Positions 30,409-39,374 of a DNA stretch of 47,727 bases are shown here, one piece after another. Position numbers and translations under genes: made by a program. Location: contig JFBG01000020.1 in NCBI GenBank assembly GCA_000583135.1, forward strand, positions 1 to 47,727, in the 5' to 3' direction. Origin of the DNA: Thioalkalivibrio sp. HK1 (GTDB lineage Bacteria > Pseudomonadota > Gammaproteobacteria > HK1). How positions within the stretch are numbered: the first letter of the stretch is position 1; each line of letters starts with the position of its first letter. The notes beneath the pieces are model-generated. The model had not been told where the DNA came from. It searched no databases and saw only the letters and a list, made by a program, of their open reading frames with translations.

Positions 30409-30850
30409 CGATCCTTGCCGAGAATCGGTGGAAAAAAGGGACGGCCGGCAAAATATGCCCAAGACATGGTATGCGACATTGGCCTTGCTCGCCGAGCCTT
30501 GAAATTCGATATCTCTTTCGAGTTCTTCGCTCGATATCTTCGAAGTGTTGAAGGAAATATCCCTTGCCGGCACCGATCATGCCCGATGGCTTCGGGCGTC
30601 GATCCCATGCCATGATATCGCTCGGTGCATCGCTCGCACTCGGGTTCGATAGCGATTTCACGAGATCCCATCGCAAGCCTCTTGCGGTGCTCGGCCCCCA
30701 TCATCGATATCGATATCGGCGCCGGAGTCGCCCTTCGATTCATGAAATCGGCATGACGTTGTATAATCCCCCATCGGTGATGAAAATGGTATTCGATCCT
30801 TATGATTTGCGAACGATTGACGCTTCGCAAATGACGCAGGTGATCAATCG
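30409..30850. other. Divergent spacer upstream of petA, 442 bp
   Basis: This spacer lies between the DUF120-like gene and petA. It contains the petA promoter candidate at 30739-30767 and an untranslated leader of about 80 bases. The remainder shows no recognisable gene. Confidence 0.55.
30739..30767 (+). promoter_or_regulatory. Putative sigma-70 promoter of petABC
   Basis: A perfect TATAAT (30762-30767) lies 17 bases after TTCATG (30739-30744), a 3/6 match to the -35 consensus. It would start transcripts about 75 bases before the petA ATG. It is the best -10 match I noticed in the window. Confidence 0.6.
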
Positions 30851-31438
30851 ATGAGCAATGCAACGGATAATCCGAGGCGGCGTTTTCTGACCGGCGCGGC
30901 GACCGTGGTCGGAGGGGTCGGTGCGGCCTTCGCCATCTGGCCCTTCGCCTCCGCTTGGCAGCCGAGCGAACGAGCCAAGGCGATAGGCGCTCCGGTGGAT
31001 GTCGATATCGCGAAACTCGAGCCCGGGGCGCGTATCACCGTTCAATGGCGCGGCAAGCCGGTATGGATCGTCCGGCGCACCCAAGAGACGATCGACACGC
31101 TGGCGGCCCTCGATGGACAAATGCGGGATCCGGATTCCATCGTGCCCCAGCAGCCTGATTATGCCCGCAACCGTTATCGCTCCATCAAGCCGGAAATTCT
31201 CGTATTGATCGGTCTTTGCACTCATCTCGGCTGTGCTCCGTCGCATGTGAAGCAAGGCGAGGGGGCCTTGGGTGCGGATTGGAAAGGTGGATTTTTCTGC
31301 CCCTGTCATGGATCGAGATTCGATTATGCCGGCCGGGTCTATCAAGGGGTGCCGGCCCCCACGAACCTCGAAGTTCCTCCGCATCGCTATATCGACGATA
31401 CCCGCATCGTCATCGGTCAGGGTCAGGAGACGGCGTGA
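30851..31438 (+). CDS. petA: Ubiquinol-cytochrome c reductase Rieske iron-sulfur subunit
   Basis: This is the Rieske protein of complex III. A twin-arginine signal/anchor is visible (NPRRRFLTGAATVVGGVGAAFAIWPF, residues 7-32). The 2Fe-2S ligands are Cys123/His125 in CTHLGC and Cys150/His153 in CPCHGS, with the disulfide cysteines at 128 and 152. VPAPTNLEVPPHRY follows. The length (195) is typical. Its TGA overlaps the petB start (TGATG), and petB and petC follow, forming one operon at the cytoplasmic membrane. Confidence 0.97.
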   Translation: MSNATDNPRRRFLTGAATVVGGVGAAFAIWPFASAWQPSERAKAIGAPVDVDIAKLEPGARITVQWRGKPVWIVRRTQETIDTLAALDGQMRDPDSIVPQQPDYARNRYRSIKPEILVLIGLCTHLGCAPSHVKQGEGALGADWKGGFFCPCHGSRFDYAGRVYQGVPAPTNLEVPPHRYIDDTRIVIGQGQETA

Positions 31439-32829
31439 TGAGAGCCATGTTGAACGGTCTTCTTGCATGGACCGATGCCCGCTTCCCGCTCAGCAAGCTG
31501 TGGAACGAGCATCTGGCTCGCTATTATGCGCCGAAGAATTTCAATTTCTGGTATTACTTCGGTGGCTTGGCGCTGCTGGTTCTCGTCATGCAGCTAGCGA
31601 CCGGGCTTTGGCTGGCGATGTTCTATAAACCGGATGCGGCACTGGCCTTCGGCTCCGTCGAATATATCATGCGGGATGTGCAGTGGGGATGGTTGATCCG
31701 CTATATGCATTCCACCGGAGCCTCGGCATTCTTCATCATCATCTACTTGCATATGTTTCGGGCATTGATGTATGGCTCATACAAGGCTCCGAGAGAGCTG
31801 CTGTGGGTCATCGGCATGCTCATCTACCTTTGTCTGATGGCCGAAGCCTTTTTCGGTTATCTATTGCCGTGGGGTCAGATGTCCTATTGGGGAGCCCAAG
31901 TCATCATCTCCCTTTTCGGGGCCTTGCCCTTCGGTATCGGTGAAGCCTTGGCCCTATGGATTCGAGGCGATTATGTCGTTTCCGATGCGACCTTGAGCCG
32001 TTTTTATTCCCTCCACGTCGTCGGGATTCCGCTGCTGCTTCTCGGTCTGGTGGCGGTGCATCTGATGGCGTTGCACGAAGTCGGATCGAATAATCCCGAT
32101 GGAGTGGAAATCAAGAAGAACAAGGATGCAGCGGGAGTCCCGGCCGATGGAGTGCGCTTCCATCCTTACTATACGGTCAAGGATCTATGGGGCGTGGGGG
32201 TTTTTCTGACCCTGTTCATGTTGGTGGTGTTCTATGCCCCGGAATTCGGAGGATGGTTCTTGGAAAGCGCGAATTTCGTGCCCGCCAATCCTCTGCAAAC
32301 CCCGGAACATATCCTGCCGGTTTGGTATTTCACCCCTTATTACGCGATTTTGCGGGCCATCCCCGACAAGCTCACCGGGGTGATCGCGATGTTCGCCGCG
32401 ACATTGATCTTCTTCGTTCTGCCGTGGCTGGATCGTCATCCGGTCAAATCGATTCGCTATCGATCCCTTCTTTTCAAGGGGGCGTTGATGCTCTTCGCCG
32501 TGACCTTCATCCTTTTGGGTTGGCTCGGCACCGAGCCCCCGACCCCGTTCAAATCCGAACTGGGACTGCGCTTGGGCGAACTTTATTTTCTTTTCTTCTT
32601 CGTGCTTTGGTTTTATTCGAAGGAGCGCAGTGTCCGCTTTGGTTATGCGATCTTCGGCATAGTGATGGTGTTGATGGTGATCGCCGATGTGATCCGCTTC
32701 GATGCCTCCAAGCAGATGTTGATCCTGACAAGCGCGTTGATCCCCGTTGCATATTCGGCGATATTCCTTTTGTTGCCGATGCATACGCGCTTGAACGAAT
32801 CCCGGGCGGTACCGGAAAGGGTGAATTGA
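31438..32829 (+). CDS. petB: Cytochrome b subunit of the bc1 complex
   Basis: This is the full-length (unsplit) cytochrome b of 463 residues from ATG 31438, coupled to petA. The bis-heme ligands are His91 and His105 (RYMHSTGASAFFIIIYLHMFR) and His193 and His208 (FYSLHVVGIPLLLLGLVAVHL). The Qo-site PEWY-type motif appears as LPVWYFTPYYAI after PEHI. Multiple hydrophobic helices continue into a C-terminal extension (LMLFAVTFILLGWLGTEPP and after), common in gammaproteobacterial PetB. An open upstream frame overlaps petA and is not real. Confidence 0.97.
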   Translation: MRAMLNGLLAWTDARFPLSKLWNEHLARYYAPKNFNFWYYFGGLALLVLVMQLATGLWLAMFYKPDAALAFGSVEYIMRDVQWGWLIRYMHSTGASAFFIIIYLHMFRALMYGSYKAPRELLWVIGMLIYLCLMAEAFFGYLLPWGQMSYWGAQVIISLFGALPFGIGEALALWIRGDYVVSDATLSRFYSLHVVGIPLLLLGLVAVHLMALHEVGSNNPDGVEIKKNKDAAGVPADGVRFHPYYTVKDLWGVGVFLTLFMLVVFYAPEFGGWFLESANFVPANPLQTPEHILPVWYFTPYYAILRAIPDKLTGVIAMFAATLIFFVLPWLDRHPVKSIRYRSLLFKGALMLFAVTFILLGWLGTEPPTPFKSELGLRLGELYFLFFFVLWFYSKERSVRFGYAIFGIVMVLMVIADVIRFDASKQMLILTSALIPVAYSAIFLLLPMHTRLNESRAVPERVN

Positions 32830-33650
32830 TGAAGCGTTTCCTTGCCGTTTTGATATGCCTTGGCTGGTCTTCCATCGTTTTGGGGGCCGCAGGCGGGGTG
32901 GCACCGCTCGAAGCCAGGATCGATATCGAGGATAGCCCATCCTTGCAGCGAGGAGCGCAGCTTTATGTGAACTACTGCCTCGGTTGTCATTCTCTTTCTT
33001 ATATGCGTTACGATCGAGTGGGAAGGGATCTGGGACTCGATGCAAAGCAGACCGAAGAGAATCTTCTTTTCGCATCGGATCGCATCACCGAGCCGATGAA
33101 TATCTCGATGCCCCCGGAAAAAGCGGCCAAATGGTTCGGGGTCGCTCCCCCGGATCTTTCCTTGATCGCCCGCTCTCGGGGTGCGGATTGGCTTTATTCC
33201 TATTTGGTGACATTCTATTCGGATCCCGATCCATCCCGACCCTTCAAAGTCAATAATGTGATGTTCGGCGATGTCGGGATGCCCCATGTCCTCCAAGGGC
33301 TACAGGGGGTGCAAGAATATATCCCCGGGGATATTCCGAACGAAGCCACGAATATCCAACCGGTCGGCTTGGAAATCAGAGCCGACGATATCCTCGTACG
33401 CAAAAGCGCGACGATGCCCGATGGAAGCCATGTCGAAATCCTCGATACCTTGAAGGTCGTGCAGGCCGGAGAGATGGACCCTTCTATTTATCGTAGCGCC
33501 ATGCGGGATTTGGTCAATTTCCTGGTTTATGTCGGCGAGCCCGCTCGTTTGGAACGCCAAGCACTCGGCTTTTGGGTTGTCCTTTTCCTGGTCTTCTTTA
33601 CCGTGCTGCTCAGAGCGCTCTACAAGGAATATTGGCGTGATGTGCACTGA
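32829..33650 (+). CDS. petC: Cytochrome c1 subunit of the bc1 complex
   Basis: Cytochrome c1 of 273 residues from ATG 32829, whose start overlaps the petB stop (TGATG). It has a signal peptide (MKRFLAVLICLGWSSIVLGA), the heme c motif CLGCH (Cys50, Cys53, His54), APPDLSLIARSRGADWLYSYL, and a C-terminal membrane anchor (LGFWVVLFLVFFTVLLRALYKEYW). It completes the petABC operon, passing electrons from quinol to a soluble cytochrome c. This implies aerobic or other cytochrome-linked respiration. Confidence 0.97.
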   Translation: MKRFLAVLICLGWSSIVLGAAGGVAPLEARIDIEDSPSLQRGAQLYVNYCLGCHSLSYMRYDRVGRDLGLDAKQTEENLLFASDRITEPMNISMPPEKAAKWFGVAPPDLSLIARSRGADWLYSYLVTFYSDPDPSRPFKVNNVMFGDVGMPHVLQGLQGVQEYIPGDIPNEATNIQPVGLEIRADDILVRKSATMPDGSHVEILDTLKVVQAGEMDPSIYRSAMRDLVNFLVYVGEPARLERQALGFWVVLFLVFFTVLLRALYKEYWRDVH

Positions 33651-33798
33651 TTCCCTTGGCCTGCTGCCGATGAAGCGCCGATGAAGAGCAGACAGCGCGG
33701 CGATCATACGAGTGATACGAGATGGATCCGGCTTCTCGTTGCCGGCGCTTCCTTGTCGGTGTCGACCGACATAAAAGAACGATGTCGAGAGTGAGTTG

Positions 33799-34464
33799 AT
33801 GAAAGATATCGATTCAGGACTGCTTTCTAGCCGACGCTCCGTGATGTCTCTTTATTCGCATCCGACGGATCCGGCGAGTCATGCGGTGCGATTGGTGATC
33901 GCCGAAAAAGCCATCGGTGCGAATATCCACTTGATCAACGAAGGCAATCGACCCGAGGATCTGCTGCATCTCAATCCCTATGGAGATATCCTCACTTTGG
34001 TGGATCAAGATCTGGTGATCTTCGAACCGCAGATCATCATGGAATATCTCGACGATCGTTATCCGCATCCTTCCTTGGTGGTCAACGATCCGGTATCGCG
34101 GGCGAGAAATCGCCTCTTTCGTTATCGCTTGGAGCGCGATATCTATCCCTTGGTCAGGCGATTGTTGGGGGAGGGCAGAGCCAAGAGTGCGGCGAAGAAC
34201 GCCGCCCGCCAGGCGTTATACGATCACATAATGGTCATCTCGAGGATGTTGGAAGAGCAAGTCAATGATTATGTGATCTCGGAGGAGTTTTCTTTGGCGG
34301 ATTGTTTCTTGGCCCCGGTCATTTTGCGCCTCGGGCGCTGCGGTATCACCATCCCCGGGGAAGCGAGGATTATGTGGAGATATTGCCGCGGGATTTTACA
34401 GCGCGAGGCCTTTCCCCAGAGCATGACCGATTTGGAGCACGAGATTTATGTCGGTGCAGGCTAG
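33799..34464 (+). CDS. sspA: Stringent starvation protein A
   Basis: SspA is a glutathione-S-transferase-fold protein that binds RNA polymerase and alters transcription under starvation and acid stress. Family features are MSLYSHPTDPASHAVRLVIAEKAIG (thioredoxin-like start), LNPYGDILTLVDQDLVIFEPQIIMEYLDDRYPHPSL and the helical C-domain FSLADCFLAPVILRL. The ATG at 33799 overlaps a TTG one codon earlier. The residues before MSLYSHP are a short leader. It stands about 150 bp after petC and ahead of sspB, the conserved petABC-sspAB arrangement. Confidence 0.94.
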   Translation: MKDIDSGLLSSRRSVMSLYSHPTDPASHAVRLVIAEKAIGANIHLINEGNRPEDLLHLNPYGDILTLVDQDLVIFEPQIIMEYLDDRYPHPSLVVNDPVSRARNRLFRYRLERDIYPLVRRLLGEGRAKSAAKNAARQALYDHIMVISRMLEEQVNDYVISEEFSLADCFLAPVILRLGRCGITIPGEARIMWRYCRGILQREAFPQSMTDLEHEIYVGAG

Positions 34465-34645
34465 TTTTCGCATTGGAATCCTTGGTAACACCCGGCAAGG
34501 ATACCGATCGCTTCGCCGAGTCCTTTATCGATCCCCCTTATCGTCGTCGATTCGTGATTCGAAGTATCGACTTTTCTCGGTGAAGATATCTTCTTGCCGA
34601 AAGTCTTCCATGTAGAAAAGGCATCTCGTATTGCCGGAACGAGGC

Positions 34646-35206
34646 ATGAAAACAATCCCGACATCGACCATGACCTCGAGTCGCCCCTACCTCGTGCGCG
34701 CGATTCGCGAATGGATCATCGACAATCACCTGACTCCCCTCATCATCGTCGATGCCAAGCGAGAGGGGGTGAAGGCCCCCTCCCTCGCCGAGCGGGACGG
34801 CAATATCGTCTTCAATATTTCCGATAGCGCGGTCCACCGGTTGATGATCGACAATGAAAGGGTGGAGTTCAGCGCTCGTTTCGGGGGGCGACCATCGGAT
34901 ATCTCGATCCCGCACCATGCCATCATGGCCATCGTGGCTCGAGAAAACGGAGTCGGTATGAGTTTCCCGCTCGACGACGAAGCCAAAGACCTTCATTCCA
35001 AAGCGGAAAAAACCCGAGGTCCGGTGCTGGTCGATAATGGGGCTTTCGGAAGTAACGGAGAATCCGCCGACGTGGACGATGCGAATTCCGATGCCCTCGA
35101 TCCAGAAGATGCGAGCGATGCGCCACCATCGCCGCCGAACGAGCAATCCGAATCCCCGCCGAAACCGAGCCCCGGCTCACCCCCCGATCTGAGGGTGATC
35201 AAATAG
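34646..35206 (+). CDS. sspB: ClpXP protease specificity-enhancing factor SspB
   Basis: SspB tethers ssrA-tagged substrates to ClpXP. The folded substrate-binding domain is clear: SRPYLVRAIREWIIDNHLTPLIIVDAKREGV, FNISDSAVHRLMIDNERVEFSARFGGRPSDISIPHHAIMAIVARENG. A long disordered acidic/Pro-rich linker then leads to the ClpX-binding tail PDLRVIK, equivalent to the E. coli LRVVK tail. The ATG at 34646 follows GGAACGAGG; the Met of MTSSRPYL (34670) is an alternative. It lies 181 bp after sspA. Confidence 0.94.
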   Translation: MKTIPTSTMTSSRPYLVRAIREWIIDNHLTPLIIVDAKREGVKAPSLAERDGNIVFNISDSAVHRLMIDNERVEFSARFGGRPSDISIPHHAIMAIVARENGVGMSFPLDDEAKDLHSKAEKTRGPVLVDNGAFGSNGESADVDDANSDALDPEDASDAPPSPPNEQSESPPKPSPGSPPDLRVIK

Positions 35207-35346
35207 CCGATACCCGAGATCTGAGAGTTCCCATCGAAAAACCCTTTGCTATCGAAAGTGCATACTCGTCATTTTGACAAAACGAGGGCTTCGAAGACGA
35301 TAGATAACCCTCGATGATATCGATACTATCGATGATAGATTCGATA

Positions 35347-35376
35347 AAGACGATATGACATCTGCCATATCGTCTT
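35347..35376. repeat. Perfect 11-bp inverted repeat between convergent sspB and dolP
   Basis: AAGACGATATG (35347-35357) and CATATCGTCTT (35366-35376) form a stem around an 8-base loop in the 227-bp convergent spacer. Just upstream, TCGATGATA is directly repeated at 35311-35319 and 35329-35337. A bidirectional terminator role is plausible, but the flanking A/T runs are short. The repeats are visible; the function is inferred. Confidence 0.6.
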
Positions 35377-35433
35377 GTTGACGATCGACTATCGATGACA
35401 GGCTATCGAAAATGCGCCCGGTTTGGATATCCC

Positions 35434-36054
35434 TTATGCGTCTTCGTCCTCGGGCTGGATATATTCGAAGATTTCGACGACGCGTCGAACCCCGCTTTGC
35501 TGTCGCGCAACCTCCCGAGCTTTTTCCGCCTCTTCCCGGGTCAGCAGTCCCATCAGATAGATCACCCCGCGTTCGCTGATCACCTTGACTTGAGTGGGTT
35601 TGATGGTGTCGTCGCCGGAGACGTTTTCTTTGAACAAGGCGGTCTTGACTTTGGTTGTCAGCCAAGCGTCTTTGGATCGAGAGCCGAATCCGCTTAGATC
35701 ATCGACCACGATTTCGTTATGCACCCCTCGCACCCGATTGACCCCGCGCGCAAAGTCCTCGATCCGATCGCGCGATTCGGGGTCCAAGACCTCGCCCGTC
35801 AGCAGTACGATGCCGTTGAAGCCGGCAACCCCGATGTGGGTGCGCTCGCGCAATCGTTCGCTGTCGTTGATGAAGGTCAGGATTTTATGCTCGATCAAGT
35901 TATCGTCGATGATGGTGCCCGCGGTTCGACGATCTTGGGAAATCATGGCGCCGGCGCCGACCGCAATCACGGGGGCGGCGCAGCCCTGCAATAGAAAAGG
36001 GATATAAAGAACGAGTATCGGGGCCAGAAATCTCACGGCTCGTGGGCACTTCAT
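35434..36054 (-). CDS. dolP: Dual BON-domain outer-membrane lipoprotein DolP (YraP)
   Basis: DolP is an outer-membrane lipoprotein needed for envelope integrity. The ATG at 36054 follows AAGGAG with a 6-base spacer. A lipoprotein signal ends in LLQGC (lipidated Cys25). After DRRTAGTIIDDNLIEHKI come two BON domains (about 48-115 and 128-195), with VLLTGEVLDPESRDRIEDFARGVNRVRGVHNEI and KDAWLTTKVKTALF...VIYLMGLLTREEAEKAREVARQQSGVRRVVEIFEYI. It is the last gene of the lpoA-yraN-dolP run; diaA/gmhA, often found between yraN and dolP, is absent. Confidence 0.93.
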   Translation of the reverse strand: MKCPRAVRFLAPILVLYIPFLLQGCAAPVIAVGAGAMISQDRRTAGTIIDDNLIEHKILTFINDSERLRERTHIGVAGFNGIVLLTGEVLDPESRDRIEDFARGVNRVRGVHNEIVVDDLSGFGSRSKDAWLTTKVKTALFKENVSGDDTIKPTQVKVISERGVIYLMGLLTREEAEKAREVARQQSGVRRVVEIFEYIQPEDEDA

Positions 36055-36150
36055 GGGGGGCTCCTTGTTGTCGGATGTCGACCATCGGGGGTTATTTGCC
36101 AAGCGATCGTCTTCGTGGGCGTCGCATGACGAAGATCGGCGCTTTACTTT

Positions 36151-36519
36151 TCAGAATTCGAATGCATCCTTGATCCACTCGACTCGCACTTCATGCTCCG
36201 GGCCGTCGATGGCGAGGATATCGAAGCGACACGCGATATCCGTTCCCACCTCATGGCTCGTCAGATAGTGCTCGGCGGTGGCCGTCAGCCTCTTTTGTTT
36301 GTGATGGTCGACGCTCTCCGCCCCGCCGCCGAAGAATTCATTGCTTCTTCTTCTGACCTCGACGAAGACCAGGCTTTCTTCGTCGCGCATGACGAGATCG
36401 ATCTCCCCTCGGCGGCATCGATAGTTGCGGGCGATTGGAACGAGACCTTTTCCTGTCAGCCAGCGTTCCGCGAAATCCTCCGTCGCCCGACCGATCCGAT
36501 GGGCAAGGATCGTCTTCAT
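36151..36519 (-). CDS. yraN: YraN family protein (UPF0102, endonuclease-like fold)
   Basis: This 122-residue UPF0102 protein has a restriction-endonuclease-like core: GRATEDFAERWLTGKGLVPIARNYRCRRGEIDLVMRDEESLVFVEVR, with the acidic and E-x-R residues typical of the family. Its biochemical role is not established. Its ATG overlaps the lpoA stop (ATGA, 36516-36519), so translation is probably coupled. dolP follows 96 bases downstream. Confidence 0.92.
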   Translation of the reverse strand: MKTILAHRIGRATEDFAERWLTGKGLVPIARNYRCRRGEIDLVMRDEESLVFVEVRRRSNEFFGGGAESVDHHKQKRLTATAEHYLTSHEVGTDIACRFDILAIDGPEHEVRVEWIKDAFEF

Positions 36520-39116
36520 GATTCGGCGGGGGCAAGCGCCGGGATCGGCTCCGGGGGTGGGGTCTCGTCCGCGCTCGCAGGCAAATCCATCGTCTCACCG
36601 GATAGCGAATCGGGATCGATTTCCGGCCACTGTATCGGAACCCCGTCTTGGAAGCGGGCCCATGACAGCGATCGCCGGATCCGGCGATCGCTTCCCAAAG
36701 AGAGTTCGCCGGTATGACCTCGAAAGGAAGCGCCCTCGCTGCCGGCGATCCGGCGTAGACGAACCGCCAATCGATAGGCATCGGCGCCGAAAGCGTAGAG
36801 TCGATTCAACTGGACTTTGCGATTTTCGATCGAGAGGTCGAGGGTTTGCCTTAGTTCCCGATCTTTTTGCATGGGGGCGATCAGCCAAGGCATATCGGCG
36901 AAGACGATGCCTTCCAGATCGATATCCTTGCTCGGATCGTGGGCTCCGCCGTAGACATGCGAGGTGGAATAGACCGGCAGATCCCTCGCATGGTGGAAGG
37001 AGATCTGGGGTTTCGTCTGGCGCGCTCCGACAGGAAAATCGGCCATGAAGATGAAGTCGATATCCTTGCGGCGGCGCGGCTCGTGGCCGAGCTCCTCCGT
37101 TGCGAGTATTTTGCGCATATCCAGCGCCCGCTTTTCGCTTTTCCGGATCTGCAGGCTTTCGGCAACGGTTTCCCCGACCAAGGTGGCATCGGCGGGCAAG
37201 GCGCGCCGGTCGACGACGATGCCCCCGACCGCTTCCCAAGCATCGATGAATCCGCGAGCGACGCGCTTCCCCCATTCCCCGTCTCGCACGAGCACCGCCG
37301 CTTTTTCGAATCCCTCCCGATAGGCTCTTTCGGCCACTTGACGGGCTTCGGCTCCCGGTGCGAGATCGAAGTGGTAGAGCCTTAGATCTTCCGCGTCTCG
37401 AGGGCATTCGGGGGAGGGATCCGCTCCGTCTTCATCCTCGGGGGCGCGCCGTGCTTCGCTTTCGTTGAGGGCCAAGGTGGTGACCGGCAAGGGGGATTCG
37501 CAGAGCAAGGATGCGACTTTCATCCTTTCCAAAGGGCCGACCACGAAGTCCGCTCCGTTCTCGACCGCGCGGTGATAAACCGCGGCGATATCTTGCGACG
37601 ATGAATCGTGAATTTCGACGCTCGCCCGCTCTCGATTCGGATCATCGGCATACCAAGCGGCGAGGAATCCGTCTCGGACGGCGCCGCCGGCCTCGGCGAA
37701 ATCCCCGAGCAGCGGCAGCAGCAGGGCGATATGCGTCGGGCGATTGATCGGGGTGAGGATCGAGCCCAGCATCATTCCCACGATTTCGTTCTTGGCGGGA
37801 TGGGTGGGGAAATCGCGGAGCCAAGCGGTGAGTTCTCGACGCAAGGCGTTCGGGGCATGGCGGTGCGATGCCCAAGCGTCGGCCAAGCGGATCCAACCGT
37901 CGAGGGAGGGGCTGGCCCCGGCTCGGGCTTTCTTGCGATCCGCAGGCGGAAGTTCGAAGAGCAGATCCCAAAGCGCGGAGCGATTGGCCTCCCGACGCGT
38001 CGGATCGTCGATCAGGAAATCCAATACATCGCGCTCGCGGGCCGCCGCCAGCCATTGTCCGATATCCTCGAAGGCCCGCGCCCGAAGCAAGCGATAGCTT
38101 CTGCGGGCATGCTCGTTGCTGCCGTCATCGGGGAGTTCGGGGGGGACGGCGAGGATATCGAGCACCCGCTCGGGCTCTGCGCGCCACAGGGCGATCCGAG
38201 CCGCCAGCAGCGAATAGCCCGGTGGCGATTCTTCCGGTTCGTCGATTCGGAATCGATCGAGGAGTTCGGCGGCCCGATCCGGTTGTCCATTCTCGAAAAG
38301 GATGGTGATCGCCTCGAGCTGCCACCTCTTGGCCAGATTTCTTTCCGCTTCTTGCGCCCGCTCGAGATATTCATCCGCTTTGAGTCGGATTTCGCGTTCG
38401 AGATCGGGGTCGATGGGATATTCGCTCGGCACCAAGGTCGGATCGACGGGATCGACCTCAACGACGGGATCGGCTCGATCGACGGCTTTTGAAACCCCGG
38501 CGAGATCGACGGGGGCCATGGGATCGACGGTATCGACGCTCTCGGGTTTTGGGGGTTTGAAAGTGATGATGGGAGGGTGCGGCGAGCGACTTCTTTCGCT
38601 GATCGAAGTGGCGATTCGGACTTCGGCTTCGGTTTCGACCTCGATGCCCGCTTCCATCTCCGCTTCCGTCTCCGCCTCGGGTGAGGGCATGACCGGCGAA
38701 GGAAAGGGGAAGGGCGGATGGGAGGTGAAAGGATAGGCCGGAGGCATGAAGGCCGAGGCTTTCTCCTCTTCTCGATCGTCGCTCATCGAGCGAGGGGGCG
38801 ATGGGAAAGGAAAGGAAAAAGATTGATTCGTCGTCGGTGCCCTTTGAAAGCCGGGGCTTTCCAAGAGCGATTGATCGATGCCGGACTCCTCGGCCAGTGT
38901 TTCTTCGACCCTCGATCCCTCGATGATCGGGCTATCGACTTCGGGTTCATCGACGATCGATTCTTCCGATACGATCGGGCTTTCCTCGATGCCGACCGGG
39001 TTTTCGAGCGGCGCATCGGGTGCCGAAGTCAGCGAATCATCGGGCTTGGGATCCGGGGACGAGCCGCAGCCGGCAAGAACGAGGCCGGCAAGGGTGGCGG
39101 ATAGGATAGTTCTCAT
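36516..39116 (-). CDS. lpoA: LppC/LpoA-family outer-membrane lipoprotein, PBP1A activator
   Basis: LpoA is an outer-membrane lipoprotein that reaches through the wall to activate penicillin-binding protein 1A. The preferred start is ATG 39116, giving MRTILSATLAGLVLAGCGSS with lipobox LAGC (Cys17). A TPR-like helical N-domain (from about residue 245: EREIRLKADEYLERAQEAERNLAKRW) and the periplasmic-binding-protein-like C-domain (RPTHIALLLPLLGDFAEAGGAVRDGFLAAWY, DFVVGPLERMKVASLL, DFIFMADFPVGARQTKP, GIVFADMPWL) are present. Residues about 20-240 are a Glu/Pro/Asp/Ser-rich low-complexity segment, much longer than the usual linker. At 866 residues it exceeds E. coli LpoA (678). Confidence 0.9.
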   Translation of the reverse strand: MRTILSATLAGLVLAGCGSSPDPKPDDSLTSAPDAPLENPVGIEESPIVSEESIVDEPEVDSPIIEGSRVEETLAEESGIDQSLLESPGFQRAPTTNQSFSFPFPSPPRSMSDDREEEKASAFMPPAYPFTSHPPFPFPSPVMPSPEAETEAEMEAGIEVETEAEVRIATSISERSRSPHPPIITFKPPKPESVDTVDPMAPVDLAGVSKAVDRADPVVEVDPVDPTLVPSEYPIDPDLEREIRLKADEYLERAQEAERNLAKRWQLEAITILFENGQPDRAAELLDRFRIDEPEESPPGYSLLAARIALWRAEPERVLDILAVPPELPDDGSNEHARRSYRLLRARAFEDIGQWLAAARERDVLDFLIDDPTRREANRSALWDLLFELPPADRKKARAGASPSLDGWIRLADAWASHRHAPNALRRELTAWLRDFPTHPAKNEIVGMMLGSILTPINRPTHIALLLPLLGDFAEAGGAVRDGFLAAWYADDPNRERASVEIHDSSSQDIAAVYHRAVENGADFVVGPLERMKVASLLCESPLPVTTLALNESEARRAPEDEDGADPSPECPRDAEDLRLYHFDLAPGAEARQVAERAYREGFEKAAVLVRDGEWGKRVARGFIDAWEAVGGIVVDRRALPADATLVGETVAESLQIRKSEKRALDMRKILATEELGHEPRRRKDIDFIFMADFPVGARQTKPQISFHHARDLPVYSTSHVYGGAHDPSKDIDLEGIVFADMPWLIAPMQKDRELRQTLDLSIENRKVQLNRLYAFGADAYRLAVRLRRIAGSEGASFRGHTGELSLGSDRRIRRSLSWARFQDGVPIQWPEIDPDSLSGETMDLPASADETPPPEPIPALAPAES

Positions 39117-39374
39117 CGAGGCGGATCCGGTGGAGGATGGGTTGAGGAGCGGGGTATGGGAGCCACAGGAGCGAGGTGAGGGGGAATTGTGCGTCAAGAT
39201 TCCCATCGAAGCAAAAAGACGATCGTTTTTCGGGCGTCGAAGGCCAAAGAAGAGGGATCGTCATCGCAGATCATCGGCCGATTCTTTCGTCGGTGATTCG
39301 ATGATGAAATTCGACATCCGGATATTTTTCGCATATCCATCTTCCATTTTCCAATCACCGGGTGGTTTTTGCGC

